Origin: JAAELZ01 sp965237995
GTDB taxonomy: Bacteria > Pseudomonadota > Gammaproteobacteria > Arenicellales > Poriferihabitantaceae
Direction: 5' to 3'
DNA: 64,000 bases
Assembly: GCA_965237995.1 (NCBI GenBank)
Contig: CBDEGO010000004.1
Span: 434,001-498,000 of the forward strand
The notes under the pieces are model-generated. The model was given only the letters and a program-made list of their open reading frames with translations. It had not been told where the DNA came from and ran no database searches. Below are positions 1-9,776 of the stretch, one piece after another; position 1 is the stretch's first letter, and every line of letters starts with the position of its first letter. A program made the translations under genes and the position numbers.

Positions 1-831
1 GAACGCGCTCAACAAGATGCAATCGAATACGCCAGCGAGAGACACCAAGGAACGCTTCCTAACACTTCTGAGACCTGCACCATAGACCAGCATCCTGACG
101 TTCAACGTATGCTGTCCACGATGCAGGCGATTACCCAAGCCACTAGAGCAGTGATGTATTATGCATGCAGTGGAATTGACTTTGAACAGGTAGCCCAGAA
201 TGCTGAAGAAGCTCAACACTATGCAAGCCGAACTTCTCTTCTTACGCCAATTGCCAAAGCGTGGGCAAGTGAATTAGCGCAAGAGGTTTGCTACATAGCA
301 ATTCAAATACACGGCGGCATGGGGTTTATTGAAGAAACGGGTGTCGCGCAGCACTATCGTGACGCGCGTATACTCTCAATTTATGAAGGAACAACAGGTA
401 TCCAAGCGATTGACCTAATCGGGCGAAAAACATTGTTCGACAAAGGCGCTGCAATAAAAAACTTAACACATGAAGTCAAGAGTGATATCGAACGAATCCA
501 ATCTACCGATACAAACACGCTGACACTCCCCAGCGAACGGCTACTAACAAGCGTGGAGAAATTAAATGAAGTCATTGACCAAATACTACTTAACGCAAGC
601 GACAGCAGCCTGACGGGACAAATAGCAAATGATTATCTATTTTTATGTGGCTATGTCATCGGCGCTTGGCAAATGCTATTAACGTTGGAATGTTGCGAAG
701 CACAAGCCCAGACTGGCGATAAACAAACCACCGCGCGTCAGTCGCATAATGCGTTGTTTTATTTAAAATACATACATCCAAGATACCTAAGCCATGCAGC
801 ATCTATTGATGCCGCACTAGCGGATAGTTAA
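1..831 (+). CDS. Acyl-CoA dehydrogenase, C-terminal part (5' end outside window)
   Basis: The frame is already open at base 1 and ends at a TAA at 829-831, so these are the last 276 codons of a longer gene; the in-frame ATG at 109 is internal. Codons ~103-135 carry the acyl-CoA dehydrogenase signature (IHGGMGFIEE, then YEGTTGIQA). The family oxidises acyl-CoA to 2-enoyl-CoA with FAD in the cytoplasm and passes electrons to ETF. About 140 residues follow the signature, which fits the ~590-residue subfamily with an extra helical C-terminal domain (long-chain / DmdC-like) rather than the ~380-residue type. The acyl substrate cannot be told from this part. Confidence 0.88.
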   Translation, partial: ERAQQDAIEYASERHQGTLPNTSETCTIDQHPDVQRMLSTMQAITQATRAVMYYACSGIDFEQVAQNAEEAQHYASRTSLLTPIAKAWASELAQEVCYIAIQIHGGMGFIEETGVAQHYRDARILSIYEGTTGIQAIDLIGRKTLFDKGAAIKNLTHEVKSDIERIQSTDTNTLTLPSERLLTSVEKLNEVIDQILLNASDSSLTGQIANDYLFLCGYVIGAWQMLLTLECCEAQAQTGDKQTTARQSHNALFYLKYIHPRYLSHAASIDAALADS

Positions 832-887
832 AACCACCTCCCCCAGCTTTAACAGTAATGCTTAAAATATAACAACCGCACCGTAAC

Positions 888-2081
888 CTAGCGCGGACTT
901 AGGCTCACTGACTGAAACCAATGACTCGTTTCTCTTCCTTGTTCAGGACGACGTGGCACCATTAACGCTAGCAGCAGAGAAATAACTGCCATCACAGAGC
1001 CAATAATAAACACATTTCCCGGAGATTGAATCCAAATAAAACCTAGTGCAGCGGGCAGTACCACGGCAGCAATATGATTAATAGTAAACCCAACCGCTGC
1101 TGTGGAGCTAATATCCTTAGGGTCAGCTATTTTTTGGAAATAGGTTTTCTGCGCAATCGCCAATGCAAAAAACATGTGATCAAGCACGTAAAGGCCTGCT
1201 GCCACTCGATGATCAGTTACGAAGGCGTAGGCTGTAAAAATGAGTATCAAGCCAATATATTCAAATACTAGGGCTTTACGCTCTCCAAACACCCCAATAA
1301 GTTTGCCAATTTTAGGCGCTAGAAACACGTTAACCGCTGCATTAATTAGAAACAGCATAGAAATAGCACTAACGCTATATCCAAACTTCTCAACCATTAG
1401 AAAGCCAGCGAAGACTACAAAAATCTGCCGCCGAGCTCCCCCCATAAAAATAAGTGCATAATAAAGCCAATATCGTTTACGTAATATCAGCGTTTTATGC
1501 TGGACAATCTTTTCGGGGTAGAGCGGGAAACTAAACCAAGAAATAATAGCAATAAGTACCGTTAATCCACCGCCAAGTAGATAGATCGTGTTGTAATCCC
1601 AGTGTAATATTTTTGACGTTAACGCAATTACCAAAAATATGATAATCGAAATGAATGAACCTACCGCCAATATTTTCCCCAACACTTCTGGCGCTTCATC
1701 TTTACTCAACCACTGTAAAGACAAGCTAGTTTGCAGTGTTTCGTAGTAATGAAAACCTATCGACATCATCACCGTCGTTATATACAAACCCGCCGCACTC
1801 GGAAACCAAGCAGTAATAGCCGTAAACGTACCCAATAATATTAATGAGACATATGCCAAGCGCTGTTCTCTGATAATTAACAACAAAAACACCACTGCAA
1901 ATGCTAAGAAACCCGGTATCTCGCGCAAGCTTTGTAAGATCCCCATTTCTACGCCAGTAAACGCCGCACGCTCAATTGCAAAATTATTCAGCAAAGTTGA
2001 CCAAACTGAAAAACTAAGCGGAACAGCCGCCGCCAACAGCATTAGCAATATTTCAGGTCGAATGTATTTCTTTGGAATCAT
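888..2081 (-). CDS. MFS transporter
   Basis: A 397-residue protein made almost wholly of hydrophobic segments (about 11-12 predicted membrane helices) with short charged loops, the usual size of a major facilitator superfamily permease in the inner membrane. A central basic loop (around residues 190-205, KIVQHKTLILRKRYW) separates two six-helix halves. The substrate is not recognisable. It converges with the acyl-CoA dehydrogenase gene and is followed upstream by a DUF1127 gene on the same strand, 66 bases away. The ATG at 2081 is the first in the frame. Confidence 0.72.
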   Translation of the reverse strand: MIPKKYIRPEILLMLLAAAVPLSFSVWSTLLNNFAIERAAFTGVEMGILQSLREIPGFLAFAVVFLLLIIREQRLAYVSLILLGTFTAITAWFPSAAGLYITTVMMSIGFHYYETLQTSLSLQWLSKDEAPEVLGKILAVGSFISIIIFLVIALTSKILHWDYNTIYLLGGGLTVLIAIISWFSFPLYPEKIVQHKTLILRKRYWLYYALIFMGGARRQIFVVFAGFLMVEKFGYSVSAISMLFLINAAVNVFLAPKIGKLIGVFGERKALVFEYIGLILIFTAYAFVTDHRVAAGLYVLDHMFFALAIAQKTYFQKIADPKDISSTAAVGFTINHIAAVVLPAALGFIWIQSPGNVFIIGSVMAVISLLLALMVPRRPEQGRETSHWFQSVSLSPR

Positions 2082-2147
2082 GCTCAGAATTTATCATTAA
2101 ATGAAGAGCTGCTAAGCAGTAATTCACGTTAATACTAAGTAACTCAA

Positions 2148-2387
2148 TTAAGCCATCCAAAACGGCTTGTTAAGCTCTGTTTGTAGTTGCATTGAACTGA
2201 TACCAATATCCTCCAATTGCTCTGGCGTTAATCTAGCAAGTTGTGCACGCTGATTGCTACGCGCGTTCCAAATTTTGATTAAGCTAACTGGAGATTTAAA
2301 TAGCGCTTCGTTGCATATTTGTCTTACTGCCTGTGTAAACCGGCGAGTGGAATGCTGGTTAGCGCATAAGTTTTGATAATTTGACAT
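2148..2387 (-). CDS. DUF1127 domain small protein
   Basis: A 79-residue protein whose C-terminal half (IKIWNARSNQRAQLARLTPEQLEDIGIS) has the DUF1127 pattern: an aromatic/Arg-rich helix followed by L..L....L.DIG. Family members are short, arginine-rich proteins often regulated by stress or nutrients, some with RNA-binding roles. A good ribosome site (AGGAGG, as CCTCCT at 2394-2399 on the + strand) lies just upstream of the ATG at 2387. It is transcribed divergently from the LysR gene at 2550. Confidence 0.75.
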   Translation of the reverse strand: MSNYQNLCANQHSTRRFTQAVRQICNEALFKSPVSLIKIWNARSNQRAQLARLTPEQLEDIGISSMQLQTELNKPFWMA

Positions 2388-2549
2388 AATAACCTCCTAA
2401 AATATTGCTACTATCTATTTAGCGAATTTATCGCGACGAAGTGAGACTTTATGCCTTTATCTGCATCACAACAAACGAGATATATTAATATTTCAGATTA
2501 TTAATTCTAATCTGAATGATGAAATCAGCGAAATCCTAACCAAATCAAA

Positions 2550-3470
2550 ATGAGCCAACCGTTTCCTCCGCTTAGTGCTTTGCGCGTATTTCGTTCCGCG
2601 GCCCACCATTTGTCGTTTACCTTGGCCGCGCAGGAACTGTATGTAACTCAAGCTGCGGTTAGCCATCAAATAAAGGCATTAGAATCTTGTGTTGAACAAA
2701 CTTTGTTTGTGCGTGGCAATCGCTCGTTGACTCTCTCAGACGCCGGTCAACGTTTCTTACCGTACATCGATCAGATGTTCACCTTGTTAGACCAAGGTTT
2801 AGAGCAGCTTTCCGCTGAACATGATAGTGCAGCACTTACCGTGTCCTTACTGCCCTCATTTGCCTCTCGGTGGTTAGTGCCGCGCTTAGGCCTGTTTTTG
2901 AAAAAGCACCCCGACATCGATTTTCGCCTTGCACCCTCTAGGGGCTTAACAAACTTTTATAAAGAAGACATTGATTTATCAATCCGCTATGGATCAGGTA
3001 ATTATCCCGGACTTGTGAGTATTCATCTTATGGAAGAGGCTATTTTTCCAGTATGTTGTCCCAGCATGATACGCGGCGAACACCCTTTACACCAACCCAG
3101 TGACTTACAGCACCACGTATTACTACACGACGATGGCCATGGAGACTGGCGTAAATGGCTACTTGCTGCCAGCGCACAAAACGTTGACCCTTCGAAGGGC
3201 CCCGTTTATACCGATTCCGCTATGGCGGTTCAATCTGCACTTGAGGGTGATGGCATCGCATTAGCACGCAGCCAACTGGTGCGTGACGATCTTGCGAAAG
3301 GCCGATTAGTACAGCCTTTTAATATTTCACAGCCTTCTGAGTTTTCGTACTATATTGTATACCCTGAAGACCACACTCCTAGCCCAGCGATGCAAGCGTT
3401 TATTGAATGGTTACAACAACAAGCCCGAGAAAGTGATGCAAAGTATAGTAGTAACAAACCGCAATCTTAA
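2550..3470 (+). CDS. LysR-family transcriptional regulator, GcvA-like
   Basis: A 306-residue regulator of normal LysR length. The N-terminal winged helix-turn-helix is at residues ~5-64 (PLSALRVFRSAAHH...SFTLAAQELYVTQAAVSHQI), the form typical of the GcvA branch, and a periplasmic-binding-fold effector domain follows (residues ~90-295). Divergent from the DUF1127 gene and 102 bases ahead of a co-oriented DadA-like oxidase and a PuuE-like deacetylase, which are its likely targets. The effector is not evident. The start gives the expected distance to the helix-turn-helix. Confidence 0.85.
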   Translation: MSQPFPPLSALRVFRSAAHHLSFTLAAQELYVTQAAVSHQIKALESCVEQTLFVRGNRSLTLSDAGQRFLPYIDQMFTLLDQGLEQLSAEHDSAALTVSLLPSFASRWLVPRLGLFLKKHPDIDFRLAPSRGLTNFYKEDIDLSIRYGSGNYPGLVSIHLMEEAIFPVCCPSMIRGEHPLHQPSDLQHHVLLHDDGHGDWRKWLLAASAQNVDPSKGPVYTDSAMAVQSALEGDGIALARSQLVRDDLAKGRLVQPFNISQPSEFSYYIVYPEDHTPSPAMQAFIEWLQQQARESDAKYSSNKPQS

Positions 3471-3572
3471 CTAATCGACGTTTTTTAAGAATTGTTGCAG
3501 ATAATAGGTCTAGCGATACCATAGTGAATCCCTTACCCTTGTGGGTTATATAAATTTAATAATAGCGCCCTA

Positions 3573-4829
3573 ATGAACCCGTCCTTTGATTCCTCTAACA
3601 CCGACGTTGCAGTTGTAGGCGCCGGTATAGTCGGCCTTAGCTGCGCATTATGGCTACAAATCAAAGGGTTTAAAGTCACCTTAATAGACCCAGCCCCGCC
3701 AGGTTCGGTGACCTCTTTTGGTAATGCTTGCACCATTGCAGACTATGGCTGCATCCCGGTCAATGACCCGACCTTATTTAAATCTCTACCCAGTTTATTG
3801 TTACGTGAAGATACCCCTTTATGCGTTAGTCCAAAGCACCTTGTGCAAAATCTTTCATGGGGTTTGAAGTTCTTATCGCACTGCCGCGCCACTAAAGTAG
3901 CGCATACCCGCGCGCAACTTGCCAAGTTTTTAGCAAAAACCCACGATGGACTTAACCCCTTATTGGACCAAGCAAATGCGCACTCGCTAATGCGGCAAAA
4001 CGGTTGCTTGCACTTGTTTAAAACACAAGAGGAATACAATGCGCAAAAAGAGCCAAATGACTATAGAAAGCAAGTAGGGCTTAAATTTAAAGAGGTTTCA
4101 TCCGATGAAATAGCCGATTTAGAACCACATCTCAACGGTAACTATGCGCGCGGAATTTTATTTGAAGACACTAAACGAGTCTCAGACCCACAAGCGTTGT
4201 CAAACGCCTTTTTAGCGCGGTTTATAAAAGATAACGGCCGACACATAACAGCCAAAGCCGAATCACTAGAACCAACCACGCAAGGCATACAACTGCATCT
4301 AAGCGATGGAACACAGCTTGCTGCAAGCAAAGTTGTTATCGCAGCAGGCGCATTTTCAAAATCAATCAAAGGCTCCGGCGTTGAACAATTACCGCTGGAT
4401 ACTGAACGCGGATATCACGTTCAATATAACGATCTAAACACAACGATCAACCGACCTATCAGTTGGAATGCCAAAGGCTTTTATTTAGTCCCCATGAAAA
4501 ATGGCATACGCGTGGTGGGCACCGTAGAGATTGCTGGAAACACGCCAACCATCAACCCTCGTCGTATCGACTACCTAATCAACAATGGCAACAAGATGTT
4601 TGACCTTCCGAGCAAACCAGATCAAGAATGGCTGGGGTTTCGCCCCACCATGCCTGATTCATTGCCAGTGATTGGCCCCTCTGAACATAACCAAAACATA
4701 CTATATGCCTTTGGACATCACCATTTAGGCCTTACCTTGTCTGGCATTACTGGAAAGATAATTTCCGAATTGGTAGCAGGAGAATCACTCTCTCATAATA
4801 TCGACGCATTTAGCGCAACACGGTTTTAA
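3573..4829 (+). CDS. FAD-dependent D-amino-acid dehydrogenase-like oxidoreductase
   Basis: A 418-residue cytoplasmic or membrane-associated flavoprotein of the DAO/DadA family. The Rossmann FAD motif GAGIVG sits at residues ~17-22 after a beta strand (DVAVVGAGIVGLSCALWL), and the C-terminal FAD contact is GFRPTMPDSLPVIGPS followed by AFGHHHLGLT. Length matches DadA, which deaminates D-amino acids to 2-oxo acids and feeds electrons to the respiratory chain. It lies 9 bases before a PuuE-like gene and behind a GcvA-like regulator, so the true substrate may be another secondary amine. Confidence 0.82.
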   Translation: MNPSFDSSNTDVAVVGAGIVGLSCALWLQIKGFKVTLIDPAPPGSVTSFGNACTIADYGCIPVNDPTLFKSLPSLLLREDTPLCVSPKHLVQNLSWGLKFLSHCRATKVAHTRAQLAKFLAKTHDGLNPLLDQANAHSLMRQNGCLHLFKTQEEYNAQKEPNDYRKQVGLKFKEVSSDEIADLEPHLNGNYARGILFEDTKRVSDPQALSNAFLARFIKDNGRHITAKAESLEPTTQGIQLHLSDGTQLAASKVVIAAGAFSKSIKGSGVEQLPLDTERGYHVQYNDLNTTINRPISWNAKGFYLVPMKNGIRVVGTVEIAGNTPTINPRRIDYLINNGNKMFDLPSKPDQEWLGFRPTMPDSLPVIGPSEHNQNILYAFGHHHLGLTLSGITGKIISELVAGESLSHNIDAFSATRF

Positions 4830-4838
4830 GCAAGCGAC

Positions 4839-5738
4839 ATGAATTACCCAAGAGATATGCTGGGCTACGGAGAAACACCTCCTAAGCCCATTTGGCCGAA
4901 TAAGGCTAAGATCGCCGTACAGTTTGTCATCAATTACGAAGAAGGCGGCGAGAACAATATATTACACGGCGATGCGGCGTCAGAAGCATTTTTATCTGAA
5001 ATAGTCGGCGCCACTGCACATTCTGACGTTCGCCACGCCAACATGGAATCTATCTATGAATATGGTTCACGTGCTGGTTTTTGGCGATTACATCGGCTAT
5101 TCACTGAACGGCAAGTGCCCGTGACAGTATTTGGTGTGGCGATGGCGATGCAACGTAACCAAACTGCGGTTGATGCGATGCTAAAAGCGAACTGGGAAAT
5201 TGCCAGCCATGGTTATCGCTGGATTGATTATCAATTTATCGACGAAGATATTGAAAAGGCGCACTTACAGCAAGCCATCGATATCCATACCAGTTGCACT
5301 GGCACCCGACCTGAAGGCTTTTATCTGGGACGTACCAGCCCAAATACGGCGCGTATCACCGCAGAATTAGATGATTTTGTCTATACCGCCGACAGCTATG
5401 CCGATGATCTACCGTATTGGAATTTGGCTTTTGCGAAGCCATTGCTCACTGTTCCGTACACGCTGGATGCCAATGATATGCGCTTTGCGTCACCACAAGG
5501 CTTTAATAGTGGCGACCAGTTCTACACCTATTTGAAAGACAGTTTCGATATGTTATATGAAGAGGGCGCAGAGTCACCAAAGATGATGTCGATTGGCCTA
5601 CACTGCCGACTTGTTGGACGGCCCGGTCGAGCACAGTCACTAGCGCGATTCTTAGACTATATCTTGAACAAAGATAACGTATGGCTTACTCGACGGATTG
5701 ACATAGCGAAACACTGGATTGCGCACTTTCCAACTTAA
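4839..5738 (+). CDS. puuE: Polysaccharide deacetylase family protein, PuuE/allantoinase type
   Basis: A 299-residue NodB-fold metal hydrolase that reads as PuuE through its whole length: RDMLGYGETPP, VQFVINYEEGGEN, SIYEYGSRAGFWRLHRLF, VTVFGVAMA, EIASHGYRW, SYADDLPYW, VPYTLDANDMRFA and IGLHCRLVGRPGR. Characterised PuuE is a cofactor-light allantoinase that opens allantoin to allantoate in purine breakdown. Here no other ureide gene is adjacent; the neighbour 9 bases upstream is a DadA-like oxidase, most likely in the same transcript. The reaction is therefore inferred from family only. Confidence 0.8.
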   Translation: MNYPRDMLGYGETPPKPIWPNKAKIAVQFVINYEEGGENNILHGDAASEAFLSEIVGATAHSDVRHANMESIYEYGSRAGFWRLHRLFTERQVPVTVFGVAMAMQRNQTAVDAMLKANWEIASHGYRWIDYQFIDEDIEKAHLQQAIDIHTSCTGTRPEGFYLGRTSPNTARITAELDDFVYTADSYADDLPYWNLAFAKPLLTVPYTLDANDMRFASPQGFNSGDQFYTYLKDSFDMLYEEGAESPKMMSIGLHCRLVGRPGRAQSLARFLDYILNKDNVWLTRRIDIAKHWIAHFPT

Positions 5739-5895
5739 TTATTAGGTAATCACTATCCTAGAATTAGCTTGCCCCGTGCGTTCTCTTAAGTTTAAGCCAC
5801 CTACCGGAGTCTAGCAAGGTCAAGTCGTTTAAGTGGAATCTAGGCCGTTAAACCGCTAAGATATACCAGTATAACTATTCCCACTTCACCTAATC

Positions 5896-6156
5896 TTGGC
5901 TAAAAGAAAGCAATTCAACGATAATGGTCGAGAGCTTAATATCCGTGGCTGTCGCCAATGCAACTCACGATATCTTATTCGTCAGCGCCGATTGGGCAGC
6001 ATGAAGCTAGCAGTTGCTAATTTCATATTGCCGTTTTATATCTATAAATGTCACGATTGTAATCATCTTAATTATGTATTGAGGTCCTATGCGAGACCAT
6101 TAATTTATACATTAGGTCTCGTGTCCTTGCTTGCTCTAGTAGTGATTATCAAATAA
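5896..6156 (+). CDS. Small zinc-ribbon membrane protein, unknown function
   Basis: An 86-residue basic protein with two CxxC pairs (CRQC near residue 19 and CHDC near residue 54), as in a zinc ribbon, and one hydrophobic C-terminal segment (LIYTLGLVSLLALVVIIK) likely to be a membrane anchor. The only start giving this length is a TTG at 5896; no strong ribosome site is visible, so the start is uncertain and the first ATG (6001) would remove the first CxxC pair. I do not recognise a family. Confidence 0.5.
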   Translation: MAKRKQFNDNGRELNIRGCRQCNSRYLIRQRRLGSMKLAVANFILPFYIYKCHDCNHLNYVLRSYARPLIYTLGLVSLLALVVIIK

Positions 6157-6519
6157 GTTTCCTCACTCCATTAGTTCGCGATAACAAAATCTGACAATTT
6201 CAAGCAAAGCCTTCCTGCACAAGAACAAGATATTTTCTAGACGTACTAATTACTCGCCGCTGTATCATTTACCACTAGATATAGAGTTTTGAGAGTTTGG
6301 CATTTCTCACCCCCACACCTCTTCTTTCCACTCGGTGTTGGTTGAGCATAGAAAACGCTTCTGAAGCTCAGTACGTCATTGAATCACCACAAGCTAAAAA
6401 GGTTCATTGTCTACAGCTCAAATTAGAATCAATCAAATAGGTTGATTACGATATTTCGTTTGTCAACTTATCCAAACTAATACAAAATTGACTCTTAACA
6501 TAATCCGTTACGAGCACTC
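6157..6519. other. Intergenic region, no gene recognised
   Basis: 363 bases without a convincing reading frame on either strand. It is AT-rich towards its right end and probably carries the promoter of the monooxygenase gene at 6520, but I see no clear promoter pair, operator or terminator. Confidence 0.4.
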
Positions 6520-7563
6520 ATGGACTTCAGCATCCAACTTTCTTCTTATTACCCCGATCCAAACTACGGAGGAGATCGTATTTATCGCGATATGCTAGAA
6601 CAAGCGATGCTCGCTGATCAACTCGGCTACGACGCGGTTTCCATTACCGAGCACCATCTTATCAATATTTTGATGATGCCAGCGCCGTTGCAATTTGCGG
6701 TAAAAATTGCATCGATGACACAACGCGTGAAGATACTTACTAGTGTAACCGTGCTGCCGCTGCATGATATGCGCACCTATGCGGGAGAGTTAGTATGCGC
6801 TGATATATTTACAGATCATCGCTTAATATTGGGTGTTGGGCGCGGCGCATTCGCCTACGAGATGGACCGACTTGGGGTACCTATAGATATCAGTCGTGAA
6901 AAATTCGACGAGTCACTTGATGTCTTACAAGCTTTATTGAACGAAGAAGAGGTATCGTGGGACGGCAAATACTATCAATTTGACCCAATTACCATTATGC
7001 CGCGCCCTGTCAAACCATTGCCAATTATGATGGGAGTATTAATTCCGGAGGCCATCTACCACTGCGCTAAACGGGGGTTTCACATTCAAACCACGCCTTT
7101 GTCAGGTAGCAATCAGCATATGCTCGACCAAGTTGATGCATTTAATCGAGGCAAACAAGCATTAGGGCCAGCAGGTGACCACCTAACCCTCTCTTTGTCG
7201 CGCCTGTGTTTTGTATCCAATTCAGAGTCTGATCGAAATAAGAAAATCCAGATGGCCCATGATTATTATGGCCGTTTTGATAACGTGTTTACTGGGCCGG
7301 GCATCGTAAACAATGGCATGATTAAACCCTTACCAAGAGAGATGAGCTTAGATCAAACAGCAGAAAACTTAACTATTTGCACGACAAATGAAATGATTGA
7401 TAAGCTTGGCCTGTACGCCGATGCGGGGGTTGATCGCTTTATTATGAACATTAACTTTGGTGTTGATCAGCAAGAAATATTAGACTCAATGCAATGTTTT
7501 GCCGAAGAAGTCATGCCCCACTTTGCTTCGCAGTCAGGCATCAACAAGCCCAAAGCCGCTTAA
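6520..7563 (+). CDS. LLM-class flavin-dependent monooxygenase
   Basis: A 347-residue TIM-barrel protein of the bacterial luciferase-like family. Recognisable parts are the N-terminal strand MDFSIQLSSYYPD, the segment AMLADQLGYDAVSITEHHL, VKILTSVTVLPLHDM, and LILGVGRGAFAYEMDRLG with the FMN-phosphate contact. Such enzymes use FMNH2 and O2 (or F420 in some lineages) for oxidations, desulfurisations or dealkylations. Substrate unknown. It is followed by an alpha/beta hydrolase and the broken benE, so it may belong to a small aromatic or ester catabolic group. Confidence 0.83.
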   Translation: MDFSIQLSSYYPDPNYGGDRIYRDMLEQAMLADQLGYDAVSITEHHLINILMMPAPLQFAVKIASMTQRVKILTSVTVLPLHDMRTYAGELVCADIFTDHRLILGVGRGAFAYEMDRLGVPIDISREKFDESLDVLQALLNEEEVSWDGKYYQFDPITIMPRPVKPLPIMMGVLIPEAIYHCAKRGFHIQTTPLSGSNQHMLDQVDAFNRGKQALGPAGDHLTLSLSRLCFVSNSESDRNKKIQMAHDYYGRFDNVFTGPGIVNNGMIKPLPREMSLDQTAENLTICTTNEMIDKLGLYADAGVDRFIMNINFGVDQQEILDSMQCFAEEVMPHFASQSGINKPKAA

Positions 7564-7737
7564 GCAAGCGTCACTTGATATTAAGAACCTATTTATCCGA
7601 GCAGCAGAAGTCACACCTCAACCCATGATCGCAGTCATCAGCGATGCTGAATAAGAAGATCGGGGTAGCGACGACAAACCATGAGCAGGCATATATTCTG
7701 ATATGAAATCTATCACCAAACCTAACACCCACTCTTT

Positions 7738-8511
7738 ATGACAGCTGTTAATTGCGCTTACACCATCAGCGGGCAAGGCCCCGCTTTGTATATGATACAC
7801 GGCATCGGGTCCCGCAAAACTACTTGGGATGGGCTGGTTCCAACGCTAGAGAAAAATTTTACCTGCGTTCGCTACGATTTGCGCGGACACGGCGAAAGCC
7901 CCATACCTGAAACACCATACTCTCTAGACCAACTAGTCGAAGACTTAGAAGCCTTACGCAAGAGACTGGGGCATGAGAACATTCACGTAATCGGTCACTC
8001 ATTAGGCGGCATGATCGGCCCCGCGTACGCCCTCGCGCACCCCGATAGAACGCTCAGCGTTGGACTATTGAGTACCGCTGCCGGACGCAGTGAAGAAGAC
8101 AAGGCAAAGCTACAAACCGTCTACCAGAATATGCTTAGTAAAGGGGTCATGGAAACACTCAGCACTTTAGTTGCAAGATGGTACACCGACGAATTTATCG
8201 AAGTACGCCCCGACCTCATAGAAGCGCGACTACAGCAAGTTAAAGACACGCCTGAAGACGTATTTCTTAGCGTGTTCACTATTTATGCGAGCACTGAAAT
8301 GGCGCCTTGGCTCAACAAAATCACCTGCCCGTGTTTGGTGCTAACCGGTGCATTAGACGGCGCTTGCAATCCAAGACTTAACACGTTCATTAACGATCAA
8401 CTGCCTAATTCAGAGCTTGTTGTCTTAGATGGAATAAAACACTCTATTCTGATTGAAGGACCCGAAAGCGTTCTACCCCATGTAGAAAAATTTTTAACTA
8501 GTCAGATATAA
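7738..8511 (+). CDS. Alpha/beta hydrolase, 3-oxoadipate enol-lactonase-like
   Basis: A 257-residue single-domain hydrolase. The oxyanion-hole segment is MIHGIGSRKTTWDGL, the nucleophile elbow is GHSLGG with Ser88, the acid is Asp207 (GALDGACNP) and the base is His235 (GIKHSI), a complete Ser-Asp-His triad in the right order. Length and motif spacing match the 3-oxoadipate enol-lactonase / C-C hydrolase branch. The benzoate-type transporter gene lies 86 bases downstream on the same strand, which supports an aromatic or lactone substrate but does not prove it. Confidence 0.8.
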   Translation: MTAVNCAYTISGQGPALYMIHGIGSRKTTWDGLVPTLEKNFTCVRYDLRGHGESPIPETPYSLDQLVEDLEALRKRLGHENIHVIGHSLGGMIGPAYALAHPDRTLSVGLLSTAAGRSEEDKAKLQTVYQNMLSKGVMETLSTLVARWYTDEFIEVRPDLIEARLQQVKDTPEDVFLSVFTIYASTEMAPWLNKITCPCLVLTGALDGACNPRLNTFINDQLPNSELVVLDGIKHSILIEGPESVLPHVEKFLTSQI

Positions 8512-8597
8512 ATACTAATCACGCGGCGCGTAAGCTATCCTATATAGCTTCACCAACACCTCGCTAAACCTTAACGAGGCAACGCTTTTTTGTCTGT

Positions 8598-9741
8598 ATG
8601 AAACAACTCCCCATTTCTGCAATAACTGCTGGGTTAATCGCCGTTCTAGTCGGTTATACCTCGTCAGCAGCTATTGTGTTCCAAGCGGCAAGTGCCGCCC
8701 GGCGCTGACCACGCTATTATTGCGTCATGGATGTGCGCCTTGGGCATTGCCATGGGTGTTTCGACGATAGGTTTATCACTTTATTATAAAGCGCCGGTAC
8801 TGACTGCGTGGTCAACACCAGGCGCGGCTGTGCTAGTCGCCTCGTTAAGCGGATTTAGCCTCGCAGAAGCTACCGGCGCCTTCATCGCTAGCGCACTATT
8901 AATAGTTTTATTCGGTGTTACAGGGTGGTTTGAACGCCTGATGGAAAAAGTCCCCTTTGCTCTCGCTGCCGCTCTGTTAGCCGGTGTACTAGGTCGATTC
9001 GGCATGGATGTGTTTGTATCCATGCAAAGCGCTCCAACACTAGTTGTCCCCATGTTTGTAGCCTATTTGGTACTTAAACTCACCACCAAAATTTATGCCG
9101 TACCTCTGGTCTTTGCATTTGGCATGGCGTTATCTGGCGCATTAGGGCTGACCAATTATGCCGAAGTAGAAGTCGGTATAACTCAGTTAATATGGACAAC
9201 ACCTAGTTTCACTTTTGCCAGCATATTAACGATCGGCGTCCCCTTGTTCGTTGTGACCATGGCATCACAGAATATTCCCGGTGTCGCCGTATTACGCAGC
9301 AGTGGTTATCAAGTGCCCATATCACCGGTGATTACTTGGACAGGAATAACCAGCGCAGTGTTCGCACCTTTTGGTGGGTATGCCATTAATTATGCTGCCA
9401 TAACGGCTGCAATTTGCGCGGGGGAATCCTCACACCCTGATAAAGCTAAACGTTACTATGCCACTTTAAGCGCGGGCGTTGTTTACTTATTGACAGGGGT
9501 GTTTGCTACCACTTTCGCCAGTTTATTTGCCGCCTTCCCTAAGTCCATGGTGTTTGCGATAGCAGGTATCGCTTTGTTCCCAACCATCGCAAACAGCCTG
9601 CATCAAGCTATGCAGCAGGCAGATTATCGAGAACCTGCTTTAGTGACCTTCTTAGTGACTTTGTCAGGCATGGAATTACTGTCTATCGGTTCTGCGTTTT
9701 TGGGGCTTAGTGTTTGGCTTACTAACTGCTTTTATTATTAA
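8598..9741 (+). pseudogene. benE: Benzoate/H+ symporter BenE, interrupted by a +1 frameshift
   Basis: The N-terminal part starts at ATG 8598 (KQLPISAITAGLIAVLVGYT, SSAAIVFQAASAA) and stops at the TGA at 8706-8708. The next frame carries on at once with GADHAIIASWMCALGIAMG and runs to 9741. Removing one C from the CCC at 8698-8700 gives A-S-A-A-G-A-D-H and restores one protein of about 380 residues, the normal BenE length, with about 11-12 membrane helices. BenE imports benzoate with protons across the inner membrane. The break may be a real inactivation or a base-call error; two more frameshifts lie within 4 kb. An in-frame ATG at 8674 is not the natural start. Confidence 0.85.
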
Positions 9742-9776
9742 TCTTCGAGCACACACAAACTAATTCATCTTTTCGT

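Noticed and set aside
3743..4039. 98-residue minus-strand frame inside the DadA-like gene
   Set aside because: It is fully antisense to a well-supported gene and lacks family marks; treated as a shadow.
8674..9741. A short BenE starting at ATG 8674
   Set aside because: The true N-terminal helix is intact in the adjoining frame from 8598; one surplus C explains the break.
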